Counted from the stretch's first letter, positions 1 to 13,030 are shown. The stretch is DNA of 64,000 nt from Byssochlamys sp. IMV 00236 (GCA_001931875.2 MSJH02000640.1:1-64000), one strand, 5' to 3'. The notes: generated from the letters alone by a model not told the origin. Program-made: numbers and translations.

Positions 1-401
1 GCTATTGTTACTTCTTGTCGTGCTTTTTTCCAGGCAATGAAGATGAGTGTGGAGAAGGTGTCATACATCTTCAGAAGAACATGCTATACAGATTAGAAAT
101 ATTCATAATTGACTGAAGAAAACCCCCTTGTAAAAGAAAGAAAGAGATTATATTACCTCCTGATGTTTGTTTATGTATCTCGTAGCCTTTTTAATGGGTG
201 TGGCATAGTTAAGTAGTGTACAGTACATACATACATACGCACAAAGTGGATAAGGGATAATCCAGCCAGAAGTCAGTCTTTGCCCCAAACGCCATATAAT
301 TCCCTCATGACCGACCGTCGTTATTAGACACAAATTCCTTCCAGGAGACCAATCAATTACGTTGTCTAATTACTGTATGAGAAAAAAAGAAGGAAAGAGA
401 C
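1..401. other. Intergenic DNA left of ku70
   Basis: No gene is supported here. The stretch is A+T rich, with a short TACA/CATA run near 222-238, and lies downstream of the ku70 stop, so it probably holds that gene's 3' UTR and perhaps the end of a neighbour outside the window. A 61-codon minus-strand frame is present but has no recognisable content. Confidence 0.6.
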
Positions 402-2691
402 CTATTTCCGCTCAAAGAACTCCTCGACTCGGTCAACTAGATCGGCTTTCTTACCCGTCGTCGAAAGGTTATGAGCGCTGAGGAAGTCTTTGAGGACAGG
501 CATGGTGAGCTGGAGGATTGAATGATTAGTCCCGTTTTCTTGTTATCTGTGATACTCGATCAATGTAGGAAGGTAGCTGCTGTGGGACTTACTTTGGAAA
601 TGGTTCCCTTTTCGTATGCTTTTCTCATTTCGTCAGCCGATGGTTGACCGTCGCTCTCTGTTTTGATCTTCTTGGCCGGCCGACCTGCGCCCTTGGCGTT
701 TGCTATTTCATCATCCTCAGCAGCAGCTGATTTCGCCGGTCGTTTGGTCAGAGTGGTAGACTTAGGTTGACGACTTTCGATTTTCCGGTACTGGGCTTCG
801 AGCTCTTCTCCCCAGGAGATTACGTACTCGCCAGCTCGCTGAGAGACACGGTGTCAGTGATGGGACAGGGTCTATGAAAACGCATAACTCACCTTGTCTA
901 TCTGTCTGTATCTCGGAATGGTCTTGTCTTCAGGCTTCTCTGGCAAGTCCTCGTCTAATGCGAGAGCCTGCAGGATACGGTAATGCCATTGCAGAGCTGA
1001 GAAGCAAAAGGAATTAATATACGGCCGAGGAGAACAGACCGAATAAAGAGAATCTCACCTGGATTCGGGTATTTCTGAGGATCATACTGCGCTTTTGGAA
1101 GCTGTAGCTGCTGAACAACGGTGCGCATCTGGTCAATCAAAGACTCCGGAGAGACAATCAGATGGGTCTCCGGATTTTGTCGGATGTCGTCTGCAAAGGG
1201 GAGAGGCACGATCCACATCCCAGGAGGTATCTTCTGAACATTGTTTTCGTCAAGCCTTTCTGGGCCTGGCATCATCGCTGCCACGACTGGAGCTGCGTTT
1301 CGACGGGGAATGAACCAGACTAACGCCATTTTTCCATCCTTTAGGAGTTTCTGGTAGAGAGCTGAGAAAACCCGTGTTGACCCAACATAATCTTCTTCAG
1401 ACGGGTAGATGAATGTAGGGTGTTTGATGTTGGCCCAGAAAGGGAGAGCCGACAGAGGCTTGAAGCCAATGATACGGATCACGGGGTCGCCAAAGTTACG
1501 GAGCGCCTGTTGTTCTTCTGTTGTAAACGAGACCTGCTCGCCACCGAACTTGTACGCCTTTCGGATCTCTGACTTTTCTACTGTTCGTGCAGTGTCATCC
1601 GCGATCAAAGTTGTCACGCCCTTGGCGATCTGAGGCTTCTCACCTCCTAGCCACACGTAGCAACTCCTGGCGGGCTCTTGACGTTTGAAGATAAGATACC
1701 CAGTGACGGAGATTCTGAAACCAGGACCAAACTCCAATGGCACGTTGGAGAACAGCGCTCGCCGCGGGACAGACTTTGAGTTGATTGACGATAACAGAGA
1801 ATTCAGCAATGTGATGCCATCTCCCCCGGCTGACGCAGTCTTAGTCTCATCCTGTAGGAATGGAGCGGGAGCCTCTGGGTCCGATGGCGAGGCCTTGTAT
1901 ATGATGTCCTGTGTCGTGTCAGTAATACCCTCGCTAGAAGAGAAATGATGTGCGTACGTCATAGAATTTCGACCGGTCGAACTCTTTGTCAGGTCTGTCG
2001 ATGGGGAACAGTTCAATTATCACTCCCAGGTCGTACAGATCCTTTGCACGGACAGTAGCGGCGGATCTGGAGGTCTTGTCGTCGCCGTGAGGGTTGTCGT
2101 TGTCGGTGACGATGAACAACCGTCTCGACAGGAAGTTGGCCGCCTTCGACGTGAAGATCTGGTTTGCGCAGAAGAGGACGTTGGCCATTGACGCAGGCTC
2201 CTTCGAGGGGACCAGTATCTCCTTTGCCTTCTCTTCGTCCTCCGCCAATGCTCGTAGCTCCTTGACATCGTCGGCCGCCGGGACGTCAAGATCGGTGAAG
2301 AGATAGCAATGGGGGTATGAAAGATCTCCCCGACTGTTCTCGTCTTCATCGTAGAACTTGGATGCCTCCGTTCCGTACAGTAGCACGCCAATCATATCTC
2401 GAGGGTTGGAAATTATCCGCTGCTGCATTAGATGGTAGGCGCATTTCAAGGCGGCGGTCGCAGGCGATTCCGTTGTACCCTTCTTCGATTCAGAGGGACG
2501 CGGAGTCAGCATTGATTCATTGATTTCGATGGCAAAGAGGACGGCATCCTTGACGGATTTGTAGCTCTGTGAAACCCATTGTCAGCATGCTTTAACTGTA
2601 TTAGCCACCTTGACTGTCATTATACCGTCTCATCGATCTCCTCATCCTCCTCCAGTGTATCTTCCTCTCGCGAGGGATAATTGTCCGCCAT
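402..2691 (-). CDS. ku70: Ku70, DNA end-binding subunit of non-homologous end joining
   Basis: Ku70 pairs with Ku80 to form the ring that loads on double-strand break ends in the nucleus and starts non-homologous end joining; it also acts at telomeres. Six exons (2691-2626, 2566-1958, 1908-1059, 996-893, 838-593, 509-402) join in frame to 660 residues, a normal length. After an acidic N-terminus come the vWA-like Ku domain ([20 protein letters not shown] at about residue 23, [11 protein letters not shown]), the Ku core ([35 protein letters not shown]) and, after a basic linker with [13 protein letters not shown] and [10 protein letters not shown], a C-terminal SAP domain ([20 protein letters not shown]). 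The start is the first ATG before the acidic stretch. It is divergent from ferrochelatase with 433 bases between the start codons. Exons and domain order are seen; the function follows from the family. Confidence 0.95.
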
Positions 2692-3124
2692 TGTAGTTAA
2701 TTGGAAATGCCAAAGCCAAAAGAGCAGCAGTCTGTCCTGGTCGGGGAGATGGAAAGAAAAAGGGAAAAATCGTGTTGTTGTTGTATTTTAATATCAAATT
2801 ACTGGCCGAGCCTGCTCTGCTGCCTGCTATCGCCCTCTCTCTCTCTCTCTCTCCGCAGTGACGCGATGGCTGGCCGAACGCCGACGCGGGGAAACACGTC
2901 GGTCACGTGCCAGGCAGGCAGGTTGATGACGCTGGCGAGGCCCTGATTGGCCCGCCTCGGCTCGGCTTGGCGCTCGGTCATCGCAGCAGTTCTCGACCCA
3001 AACCGGCCATCTCGGTCTTGCCACAATGTGGTAAGCTCGTCGCTTTTACGATCCTACTTCCTCCAGCGCACTGCTGGCTTCCTTTCTTTTTGTTAGAGGA
3101 AAGGGAGAGTCCTGACAATTGATC
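2692..3124. promoter_or_regulatory. Shared divergent promoter of ku70 and ferrochelatase
   Basis: The 433 bases between the two start codons must hold both promoters. A pyrimidine tract of nine CT units lies at 2835-2852, and a CCAAT box in reverse orientation (ATTGG) at 2946-2950, about 175 bases before the ferrochelatase ATG. In aspergilli the CCAAT-binding complex, with HapX, controls heme and iron genes, so the box would suit ferrochelatase; this assignment is inference from a five-base motif. Confidence 0.5.
2835..2852. repeat. CT dinucleotide tract
   Basis: Nine consecutive CT units in the ku70/ferrochelatase divergent promoter. Such pyrimidine tracts are common just upstream of transcription starts in filamentous fungi; here it lies about 150 bases upstream of the ku70 ATG and 270 upstream of the ferrochelatase ATG. 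Confidence 0.9.
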
Positions 3125-4528
<1,404 letters not shown>

Positions 4529-5297
4529 CCGCCTCACGCTTTCTTGCTTTTTGGTTCCTTTTTTGTTTTATCCTATTACGTCTCTGGTGGCCGGCGTCTG
4601 TCGTGTATGATAAACTTTTTTTTTCCATTGGATGTATACCTAGAGTAGCGCTTCCAGTATGTTTCGGGAATATGTACTGTACTTGTACTGAATATCGGGA
4701 GGTTGAGGGTGGCATATTTAATAAAAAGCGCCTTTGGAAGCAATAGAAAAGTCTAACTTGTCTGTTGCTGTAATGAACTTGACATCCAATGATTAATAAT
4801 AATACCCTTCTCTCTAACTACCTACCTAATAAGTACCTAGTTAACTCACAAACATTAACTTAACCACCTCACATCAGCTTCGCGGAAGTTGGCTTGTGGC
4901 TTATCTTATCACCGACGCCAACGCATTCCAGACCGGCCCAATGACAGCAACAGTCCGATGAAACTGACGCATTGTCTCTTCCGCCGTCCAGGGTTCATCT
5001 GGAATCCTGCCTTGTCGACATGGCCATTCGTTTCATCCCTTTGGCACATCCCGGCTCTGGATGCACCACGAGGTAGTCATTACGTGTTTGTCCGCTGTCC
5101 AGTGGTTACGACTCTATGCGCAATCCTTCAATTCCCCTCTGCTTTCCGCTATCGAGCTCCCTTGATGACTGGCAGCCTAAGAAACGCTAGTATCGACCGC
5201 TATCAGTGATGCTGGCTGGAGCGCGCTCCTCATAAACATACGGACATTCGCCTGGTGAGCTGAAGACCTGGTGAACAACAATCTACAGGTGTCGACC
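4529..5297. other. Intergenic, ferrochelatase 3' UTR and MFS promoter
   Basis: Contains an AATAAAA-type polyadenylation signal near 4719-4725, then short A+T-rich repeats of the CTAACTACCTACCTA kind and an AGTTAACT palindrome at 4839-4846. No gene is supported; the reading frame at 4889-5209 shows no recognisable protein. Confidence 0.5.
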
Positions 5298-7254
5298 ATG
5301 GAGAACGAGGCGCCGTTTGCTGTGGATGCTGAACAGGACGCCCGGTTGCGCGCGTCTACGGCATCCAATGTCGCTGGTAATATTCCTGCCATAGACCCCG
5401 CGGGCCAGGGAGGTAAGGGCGACATCAGGGAAACTGTTCATGAAGACACGCCGCTACTCTCAAGTGAAGGCGCCCAAACCCGTTTTGGGGCAGCAGGGCT
5501 GCCCGGTGATGGGGACGATGGACGGCACGAAACTCCTTGGCTAGGAGCAAAGGAGTTCGAGGCAAAGCCCTGGTGGAGAAGACCATCGGTAGGTTCAAGT
5601 CGAAACTGCCCAATCCAGTAATATGTATTGACGGCTCATGCTTCGTTTAGATCTGGTGGCTGCTACCACCATTGCTGCCCTTCACGATAGCATACGGAGG
5701 AATCGCGGTGCCCAAGATCAATCTCATTCTTAGTCTCATTTGCAGAGACTATCTTTCCGAGAGGGCTTCCAGAGACCCTGGATTCACCTATCTGCCTGTT
5801 CTTTTTGGGAAAGACAACGAGCAATGCCAGATACCAGAGGTGCAGTCCCTAGTTGCTAGGTTTCAACTCTATTACAACTTGATATCAGGCATTCTGTCGG
5901 CGGTGGTTAGTCCTCGGCTGGGTCGGTTTTCAGATCGGCACGGAAGGACAAAGGTCATCGCGTTGACAGCATTTGGTTCCATCCTAGGAGAGATTGTCAC
6001 CCTCGTTGTGGCGGCAAAGCCGCAATCTTCGTCAGTCAATCTGCTCCTTGTCGGTGCTTTCTTCGACGGGTTGTGCGGTTCCTTCACTACCGCCCTGGCC
6101 TTGGTGCATTCGTACGCCTCGGACTGCACTGCCCCTGAGAACAGGAATGTGGCCTTTGGATACTTCCACGGGGTCTTATTCACGGGCGTTGCCGCTGGGC
6201 CTTTTCTAGCTGGATATGTCATAAAGCGCACGGGAAAGATCATTGGTGTCTTCGCAGCGGCCTTAGCATTTCATACCTTCTTCTTTCTCATGCTGATCTT
6301 CGTGATCCCTGAGTCGCTGTCCGAGGAGCGGCAACGGATTGCTCGCAACAAGCATCTCATGAAGCGCCTGGACAGCGATGGCTCGCGCCGGTTGTCTCTC
6401 AGAGACCTGCACCCAGCAAATCTATTTAGACCTCTCACGATTCTATTCCCCAAAGGAGACCATGTTCACGCTCTTACCTCTGACGGGCGGGCAGCAGTCT
6501 CTGCCTTGCGGAAGAACTTGATTATCCTGGCTGCCATTGATACTGCCATGTTCGGAGTGGCTATGGGCACCGTCCAGGTCATCATCATCTATGCCGAGTA
6601 CATGTTTGACTGGGGCAACTACGAATCAAGCATATTTGTCTCACTAGTCAACAGCGTGCGAGTAATCAACCTGCTCCTTGTGCTTCCCGCAGTCACACGA
6701 CTTGTCCGTGGAAAGCGTACCGGATCGCAGCCAAACACCGGATCGGACATGCTTGATATCGTTCTCATCCGGCTGTCAATTATGTTCGACATGCTTGGAT
6801 ATATCGGGTACTCCGTCGTGAGAACCGGGTCCTTAATGACACTTTCCGGCATGGTGGCCGCCCTCGGCGGCATGGGATCGCCAACGCTGCAATCATCCCT
6901 CACGAAGCATGTCCCTCCGGACCGTACTGGACAACTACTTGGCGCAATGGGGCTATTGCACGCTCTGGCGCGGGTCGTCGCACCAGCGGTATTTAATCTA
7001 ATATATAGTTTGACGGTTGGGAAATTCACGCAGACCGTGTTTGTCTGTTTGGCATCCGTATTCGGGCTTACATTCATTCTGAGCTGGTTCATCAGACCCC
7101 ATGGTACGTACAGTCCGCTGATACAGACATCTTCAAGAGATTCACCACATCAACTAACATATGTATAGTATACCTGGATTCATCCCCTTCTCCCAGCAGA
7201 CCGGCTGAGCCGTCTGATCCTCTGCTCAATGAGGATGCGTTATCCGAGAATTAA
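5298..7254 (+). CDS. Major facilitator superfamily transporter (DHA1/tetracycline-resistance type)
   Basis: Predicted drug:proton antiporter-type membrane transporter; substrate unknown. Three exons (5298-5588, 5651-7103, 7169-7254) give 609 residues. A hydrophilic N-terminus of about 100 residues carries HEDTPLLSS, an acidic dileucine-like signal common in vacuolar or endosomal MFS proteins, and the C-terminus repeats a similar SDPLLNEDALSEN. The first helix follows (IWWLLPPLLPFTIAYGGIAV), then the loop 2-3 motif A as GRFSDRHGRTKVI, and about 12 helices in two halves separated by a basic cytoplasmic loop (residues near 300-340). The last exon adds only the soluble tail. Closest by pattern to fungal YCR023C/ZIF1-like members, but I would not transfer a substrate. 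Neighbours give no hint of a metabolite cluster. The vacuolar location is inference from the dileucine motifs. Confidence 0.85.
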
Positions 7255-8099
7255 TCGGCCTAGGGTATAAGAACGGAACGAACACAGTTATTGATGTTTT
7301 TGCTATAGTCCATTTGGGTTTGAGTTGGGATTCTAAGCGAGGAACGTTGGAGGTCTTGTTGATCTTTTGGCTATTAGAGTTCCCCTGTCTGGTTTGAGTT
7401 GCATGCACCTATGGAACACTAGAATTTATTTAACATGTTGCATGATGAAGGAGTATCGTCATGCTGATCGCTCTTTTGAAAGAAAAGTATACATTAGGTA
7501 TCGTCATATAATACTAGTCCCAAGTCAATTAAGTTTGAATCCGCGTCGAACCGGATCTAACACAACTTGTGGTGGTGAGAACCCCAGATACGCAGTCTTA
7601 TATAATTCCACAGTTGTGACTTCTGCAGTTACCATAAAATAGTCATCACACTGACACAATAATAACTAATGAGTCAGTCCAGTTAATAATAATCAACGTA
7701 AAATGAACCTACAAAATGCGGTTCTATCCGGAATCAGACCACGGAAAAAAGGCGGCATTCTCACTACGGAAGACAACAGCGACTGAAAGCGCATCTTCCA
7801 TTCCGGCAAATCATGCAACAACTTTAATCTCCCCAAGAAATCCGAGCTTCATCGCCCAAAATAATCTCTAACCACCGAACCCCTTCTGGCCTGATTTCCT
7901 CTTCCCGGTCCCTCGGGCAATGGCCTCTGTCATTATATCGCCCGTCTCGCTGACGTCTCCTGTCCTCTCTTTCAATTGAGACTTGCTAGGCTAGGGGCAT
8001 TGGACTCTGGTCGGATGTCTTACCGCTAGGTTCCGCGTGAGCTGGGGCTGGGTTGGCGTGGTAAATACGAGGCCAATTTTTTTTTCTTCTTTTCCGATC
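7255..8099. other. Intergenic between MFS gene and PPR gene
   Basis: 845 bases between two plus-strand genes. I see A+T-rich DNA with short TTAATAATAATC-like runs and no supported gene. The last 100 bases are pyrimidine rich and probably form the 5' leader of the PPR gene. Confidence 0.5.
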
Positions 8100-10979
8100 A
8101 TGTTTTCCAAGCCGCAGAATACTGGCGGTGCGACGGTTCCTTCGCGGAATGCCTTACGAGTGCTTCGCCAGCTCGCTCTCGCGGGGTCGACTGTTGGGAG
8201 TGTATGCACCATCGCAGCGCTCACGTATGAAGTGCATCGGAGAGTCCGCGTTGCCGAACGAATCATCGAGAATAAACGTACGTTGCAATCATCTGCGCCG
8301 AACTACGATGCTACCTCGGCGGCGAAGAGACTGGCTCGTATGATGGAGGCGGCGGAGGCCGGGGAGTTTATGGGTCTCGAGTCGATGAAGGCGGATGATC
8401 GGAGACGAAAGAAGGAGCGGAGTTTGCAGAACGAATCGGATCATGATGCTTTACCCTGGGATGGATATTCTGATGGACCTTTACCGGAGGTGGGAATGCC
8501 ACTTGAAGGGCTATTGCGCCCGCTTGCACCGCAGAGTTCACCGGAAATTGTCACATCGAAGCCTCCGCGGGCAGAGAGACCGGGTCAGACGAAGACATGG
8601 GAGCACTGGGAGCCGAGTCCAGTACTTCATCCACAGGAGAAGCCGTTGCAAGGAGCAGACAATGCAGGGCAGCAGTCACGAGCTAAACGTCCCAATCCCA
8701 CAGCAACGGAGCCAAAGACCGAATCGCATCGTGGATCCAATGATGATGCAGAGCTATCTATTCCTGACCAGATTCGAGACTTACTGGACCGAGGCCGAGC
8801 GATCGAGGCCGCACAATTATTTCTGGATAAACACCCGGCTTCGTTGAAAGGTATATCTGTCGAGAGGAAAGAGCTTGCCATCAGGATCTTCATGGTCAAC
8901 TGCAAACAGGGAAATGTGTTCATGGCAAGGACCATCTTTGAACGACTTGAGGCCGTGGACACGGTGACGGCAACAATGTGGAAGGTCCTGATCCTCGCGC
9001 TGGCACGGAAGGGAAGCATCGAATCCGTTGCCGCGCTATATACGAGATATATGAATGAATTCAACGTGCCTGTGGATATGATCGATATCGTCCTGAGGGC
9101 GTTGCTAGAGTCTCATAGACTGACGACGGCCAAACGGTTCCTTTTCAGGAATCTCAAACACGATCAACAGTGCGGTCTTTGCGGGACGTACCTGCACGGA
9201 CTCTGGAAGAAAACAAGGAGTGTGGAGTTGATCAACGGACAACTGAAGAAGCTGCTCACCTTCTTAGCTAGGTTGGGTAAACCCCCTACCGAGAAACTCT
9301 TCAATCCCGTATTGAGAGCATATATCGATTTCGGTAGACCAGCAGATGCAGAAGCTCTTGTCGCTGACATGGGCGAAAAATATAACATTCCCCTGAGCTG
9401 CCGGACAAAAGGTCTACTGGTGTACTCTAGAGCCCTTCGATGTGAATGGGATGAGGTCGAGCTTGGGCTCGAAGAGATGCATAAGCTTGGCTTCACGAAA
9501 GATCGAGTGGACTTCCTGAAGATCTTCGATCGCATATTCTTGGAATACTGGGTGGTCAACAAAGGCATTGCTATACGCGACTTTATCTTCCGGAGCATTG
9601 AGAGGCTCAACATTGTACCAGACAAGGTTTTATACAAGCATATGTTGGAGGCTCTCGTCGAAAAGGGTGACAATGATATGCTTGCGGAGTTTATCCAGCT
9701 GAGCAAGGATAAGTCCTGGAAGATCCCTATTGATGAGGGTGCCTTTTTGGACTCGTTGCGGGCTCGTCGCCTGGCAGTGGAGAACAGCCCGGTGGGATTT
9801 TGGCAGATGCTGCAGGCTGCGCGCGTGAAATATGGCCAGTCAGCGACCTCCCAGCAGATTCTCGGTTACGACAAACGATCGTTCCCCATGCCGGAGGTGA
9901 ATAAAATGCCCTTTACGGCGGCCCCGCTCCCATGGTACGAAAAGCTCATGGAAGATGTTGTCCCATCCAAATCTATCGATCAGTATCAACCACTCGACAG
10001 ACAAATGGCTCACTACATTCATGCGGGCAAGATGACCGAGGCGCTCAAATGCTTCCAGAAAGCAAAAGGTGCGCAGCTGCAGCTGAAGCCGCTACATGTC
10101 GAGCTTGCGGCCACTGCCACTATCCTTGAACATGGTTTGGTCGCAGCGCGAGAATTGGTGGAGACTGAGTGGAAAGGTATCAAAAACCAGACATCATTGT
10201 ACCCCCTCTTCTTCCAGCAGATCATGGAAGTTGATCCCTCAAATGAAGCGGAGGTCGCCCAGCTGGCTGTCTTCCGTTTCTATGAGCTGTGCTGGGAGCA
10301 TCCCCGGTTGATCGTCAAACACCATATCACCGTGGGTACGAGCCGGAAACTTATCCTTCAGAACAAACCAGAGGTCGCCCTGCAGTTGATGAAGGCCGTA
10401 TATATATCTCGTCACGGCCGGGAACAGAAATTCGATGGCACTTGCATGAAAATCTTCGCCAGAGCTTTTGCCACAACGAACAACCGAGCTGGTATTCGGT
10501 GGTGCATCTTGACAGCCCTCTCTCGGGACACGGCTCTCAACCATGATCTAGTTGTCGAGATCCGCCGCATCGTCGCATCTCTTAGAACCGAGCCGGAGCT
10601 TGCACAGAAGAAGGGCAAGAGCCCACCCCGTTACGTGATGCGTCGTCTGCGTTATCTTGACCATCTGGAGTTCCTGGCTACTCTACTGGAGAACAAGAGC
10701 AAGGGTGATCCGGCTCTGCTACAACTTCGGGCGAACCGTGCAAAGAGACGTTTTATCCATGCGAACAACATCAAACCCGAGCACGAGCAGGCCACTTTTG
10801 ATTTCAGCGACGTCAAGGAAATCGTCGAGTCCTGGGATGAGGAGCGCGAACTGGAGCGACTTTTCGTACCGTCTAGCACAAAAGGACGGCGTGAAACCCT
10901 TGCTCAATGGAGTGAGGATGTAGTCTTGCAAGATGACTCGGATGTAGAAGCATCCGTTGCGGCCCAGGCGTCTTCCTAG
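8100..10979 (+). CDS. Large mitochondrial PPR-like (helical repeat) protein
   Basis: A single-exon gene of 959 residues. The N-terminus is basic, followed by one hydrophobic segment (LALAGSTVGSVCTIAALTYEV, about residues 25-45), consistent with import into mitochondria or anchoring there. Residues 60-240 are hydrophilic and probably disordered. From about residue 245 come degenerate helix-turn-helix repeats of the pentatricopeptide kind (for example NPVLRAYIDFGRPADAEALVADMGE, LYKHMLEALVEKGDNDMLAEFI, ALKCFQKAKGAQL), which in fungi bind organellar RNA and help stabilise or translate mitochondrial transcripts. The C-terminus is charged. I chose the ATG at 8100; the frame is open upstream but without an ATG. 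PPR membership is judged from repeat pattern, not from a search, and the RNA target is unknown. It lies 532 bases upstream of erg1 on the same strand, with no sign of functional linkage. Confidence 0.8.
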   Translation: MFSKPQNTGGATVPSRNALRVLRQLALAGSTVGSVCTIAALTYEVHRRVRVAERIIENKRTLQSSAPNYDATSAAKRLARMMEAAEAGEFMGLESMKADDRRRKKERSLQNESDHDALPWDGYSDGPLPEVGMPLEGLLRPLAPQSSPEIVTSKPPRAERPGQTKTWEHWEPSPVLHPQEKPLQGADNAGQQSRAKRPNPTATEPKTESHRGSNDDAELSIPDQIRDLLDRGRAIEAAQLFLDKHPASLKGISVERKELAIRIFMVNCKQGNVFMARTIFERLEAVDTVTATMWKVLILALARKGSIESVAALYTRYMNEFNVPVDMIDIVLRALLESHRLTTAKRFLFRNLKHDQQCGLCGTYLHGLWKKTRSVELINGQLKKLLTFLARLGKPPTEKLFNPVLRAYIDFGRPADAEALVADMGEKYNIPLSCRTKGLLVYSRALRCEWDEVELGLEEMHKLGFTKDRVDFLKIFDRIFLEYWVVNKGIAIRDFIFRSIERLNIVPDKVLYKHMLEALVEKGDNDMLAEFIQLSKDKSWKIPIDEGAFLDSLRARRLAVENSPVGFWQMLQAARVKYGQSATSQQILGYDKRSFPMPEVNKMPFTAAPLPWYEKLMEDVVPSKSIDQYQPLDRQMAHYIHAGKMTEALKCFQKAKGAQLQLKPLHVELAATATILEHGLVAARELVETEWKGIKNQTSLYPLFFQQIMEVDPSNEAEVAQLAVFRFYELCWEHPRLIVKHHITVGTSRKLILQNKPEVALQLMKAVYISRHGREQKFDGTCMKIFARAFATTNNRAGIRWCILTALSRDTALNHDLVVEIRRIVASLRTEPELAQKKGKSPPRYVMRRLRYLDHLEFLATLLENKSKGDPALLQLRANRAKRRFIHANNIKPEHEQATFDFSDVKEIVESWDEERELERLFVPSSTKGRRETLAQWSEDVVLQDDSDVEASVAAQASS

Positions 10980-11511
10980 AACAGTCGACAACGAGACTCT
11001 TGGCCGTTGGCCGCTTCTAACAGTTCCCTAGCCTGATGGCTTCTTGACGGATTCTATAGCACTTGCAGGTGCTATCTATTCGCGGGGCCTGGTGCTGATT
11101 TCTCTTTTGTCTTAACACATATGTAAGGCCTTTTTGCTATGGCCTGTTCTTGTATATACCACCACCGCTTGACGCTGTAATTCTATGTATTTTAGATAGC
11201 CATTGCCAAGGAGAAATGACCATGATTATCCTCACCTGAGCAGAACCGTTTGTAGTCCTAGTTTCACCTGGCGGTGAGCGCTAAGAATGGACTCGCTTTG
11301 TCTAGATGATCAGGGGAAACTCCGCGCTAGCGCCAGGCACGGGAATTCACATGCTCACGCCACTCTTCACTTTCTGGCCGATAAAAAAGAAAAGTAACCT
11401 GGTGTTTCTCCCTCTTCTCCCACGCGTCTGTTGTCCAGCTGTCCTTCGAAACATGCAACTGACCGTGGACACTCTCTCTTTCTGATCCTCTCTGCGTTCG
11501 CGTCGTCCACA
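10980..11511. promoter_or_regulatory. Promoter region of erg1
   Basis: 532 bases between the PPR stop and the erg1 ATG hold the PPR 3' UTR and the erg1 promoter. A sterol-response-element-like site lies at 11354-11364 and is listed separately. The last 60 bases are pyrimidine rich. No further gene is visible. Confidence 0.55.
11354..11364 (+). promoter_or_regulatory. Candidate sterol regulatory element (SrbA-like site)
   Basis: The 11 bases CTCACGCCACT match ten of eleven positions of the reported Aspergillus SrbA consensus, (A/G)TCA(T/C/G)(C/G)CCAC(T/C), failing only at the first base. The site is about 150 bases upstream of the erg1 ATG, and erg1 is a known SREBP target in fungi. Binding is inference from motif and position. 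Confidence 0.4.
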
Positions 11512-13030
11512 ATGACTACTACCACTATCGTTGAAGCTCCGGCGGAGCCCGTCACCAAGGCCCGCGATGAGGCGGAAGTGCGCAGGCGTGTGCACCACGA
11601 AGCAGACGTCGTGATCGTGGGTGCTGGGATCATGGGCTGTGCTCTTGCTGTCGCACTGGGCAGACAGGGACGCAGTGTGCTGTTGCTGGAACGGTCTCTC
11701 AAAGAGCCTGATCGTATTGTTGGCGAGTTGTTGCAGCCTGGTGGTGTCCGAGCGCTCGAGCAGTTGGGACTCAGCGATTGTCTCAAGGGCATCGATGCAA
11801 TTCCCACCAGAGGCTATGATGTGATTTACCACGGTGTCCCAGTCCAGATTCCCTATCTCAAGCCAGATGGTTTCTCCTCGATCTCAGAAGGCTGCGCCTT
11901 TCACCATGGACGCTTTGTCATGAAACTGCGCCAGGCTGCCATGGACTGTCCCAATGTCACCGTTGTCGAGACTACCGCCACTTCCCTTGTCACCTCTCCG
12001 CATACAAACCAGGTCCTAGGTGTCGATTGCACCACCAATGGCTCGAAGGATTGCTATTTCGGCCAGCTCACCGTCATTGCGGACGGATACGCCTCCAAGT
12101 TCCGCAAGGAACACCACCCACACACTCCCAAGGTGAAATCGAAGTTCTTTGCGCTGGAGTTGATCGATGCGGAGCTCCCCATGCCCAACCATGGCCATAT
12201 CATCCTGAGTGACAACGCGCCTGTTCTCCTGTACCAGATCGGAACCCACGAGACCCGCGCGCTGGTCGATATCCCCGAGAATCTCCCCTCTGCGTCCGTG
12301 AAGAATGGAGGTGTCAAAGGCCATCTGCGTAACACTGTGCTTCCGTCGCTTCCAAAGAGTGTGCAGCCATCCTTCCTGGCGGCGCTGGAGAAGAACCAGT
12401 TGCGCTCGATGCCGAACTCGTTCCTTCCGGCATCCACGAACAACACTCCGGGCTTGGTGATCTTGGGGGATGCGCTCAATATGCGCCACCCATTGACTGG
12501 TGGTGGAATGACTGTCGCGCTCAATGATGCTGTGATGGTGCGTGACCTGCTTAGTCCTGAGAAGGTTCCGGACCTCTCAGACACAAAGAAGGTCCTGAAG
12601 CAGATGTCCGCCTTCCATTGGAAGAGAAAGAACTCCGCTTCAGTCATCAACATTCTAGCCCAGGCTCTTTACAGTCTGTTTGCGGCTGATGGTATGTGTT
12701 ATGCCTTTCATATTATCTCAAACTTGTAGCCCCATTGAATGCTGATTGTTATCAATTGTAGACGACAATCTCAAAGTGCTCCAGCGCGGTTGCTTCCGTT
12801 ACTTCGAGCTTGGAATCGTCGAGGGACCTGTCGGTCTGCTTTCTGGCCTGGTCAAGCAGCCGCTTGTCTTGTTCTGGCACTTCTTCGTAGTCGCCTTTCT
12901 TTCGATCTGGGTCATGATCAGCGAGGCTCCTCTCTACATGCTGCCCCTGAACCTCTTGCGCAGCTTTGCTGTTTTTTGGACAGCTTGCGTTGTGATCTTC
13001 CCATACATCTTGGTGGAGATGAAGTCCTGA
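11512..13030 (+). CDS. erg1: Squalene monooxygenase (squalene epoxidase)
   Basis: FAD-dependent enzyme of the endoplasmic reticulum that converts squalene to 2,3-oxidosqualene in ergosterol synthesis; target of allylamine antifungals. Two exons (11512-12691, 12762-13030) give 482 residues, the usual fungal length. After a short hydrophilic N-terminus the Rossmann FAD motif appears at residues 33-50 (DVVIVGAGIMGCALAVALG), followed by LLLERSLKEPDRIVGELLQPGG, the internal VIADGYASKFRK (DG motif) and the second FAD-contact stretch GDALNMRHPLTGGGMTVAL. The last 100 residues (VLQRGCFRYFELGIVEGPVG, then hydrophobic segments) form the C-terminal membrane-associated helices. The ATG at 11512 was chosen because the upstream open frame has no ATG. 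Regulation by the sterol sensor SrbA is plausible from a site upstream. Confidence 0.96.

Noticed and set aside
7530..7560. Minus-strand CCGGTTCGACGCGG resembling a tRNA T-arm
   Set aside because: The stem does not pair with a seven-base loop, and no A box is present upstream.
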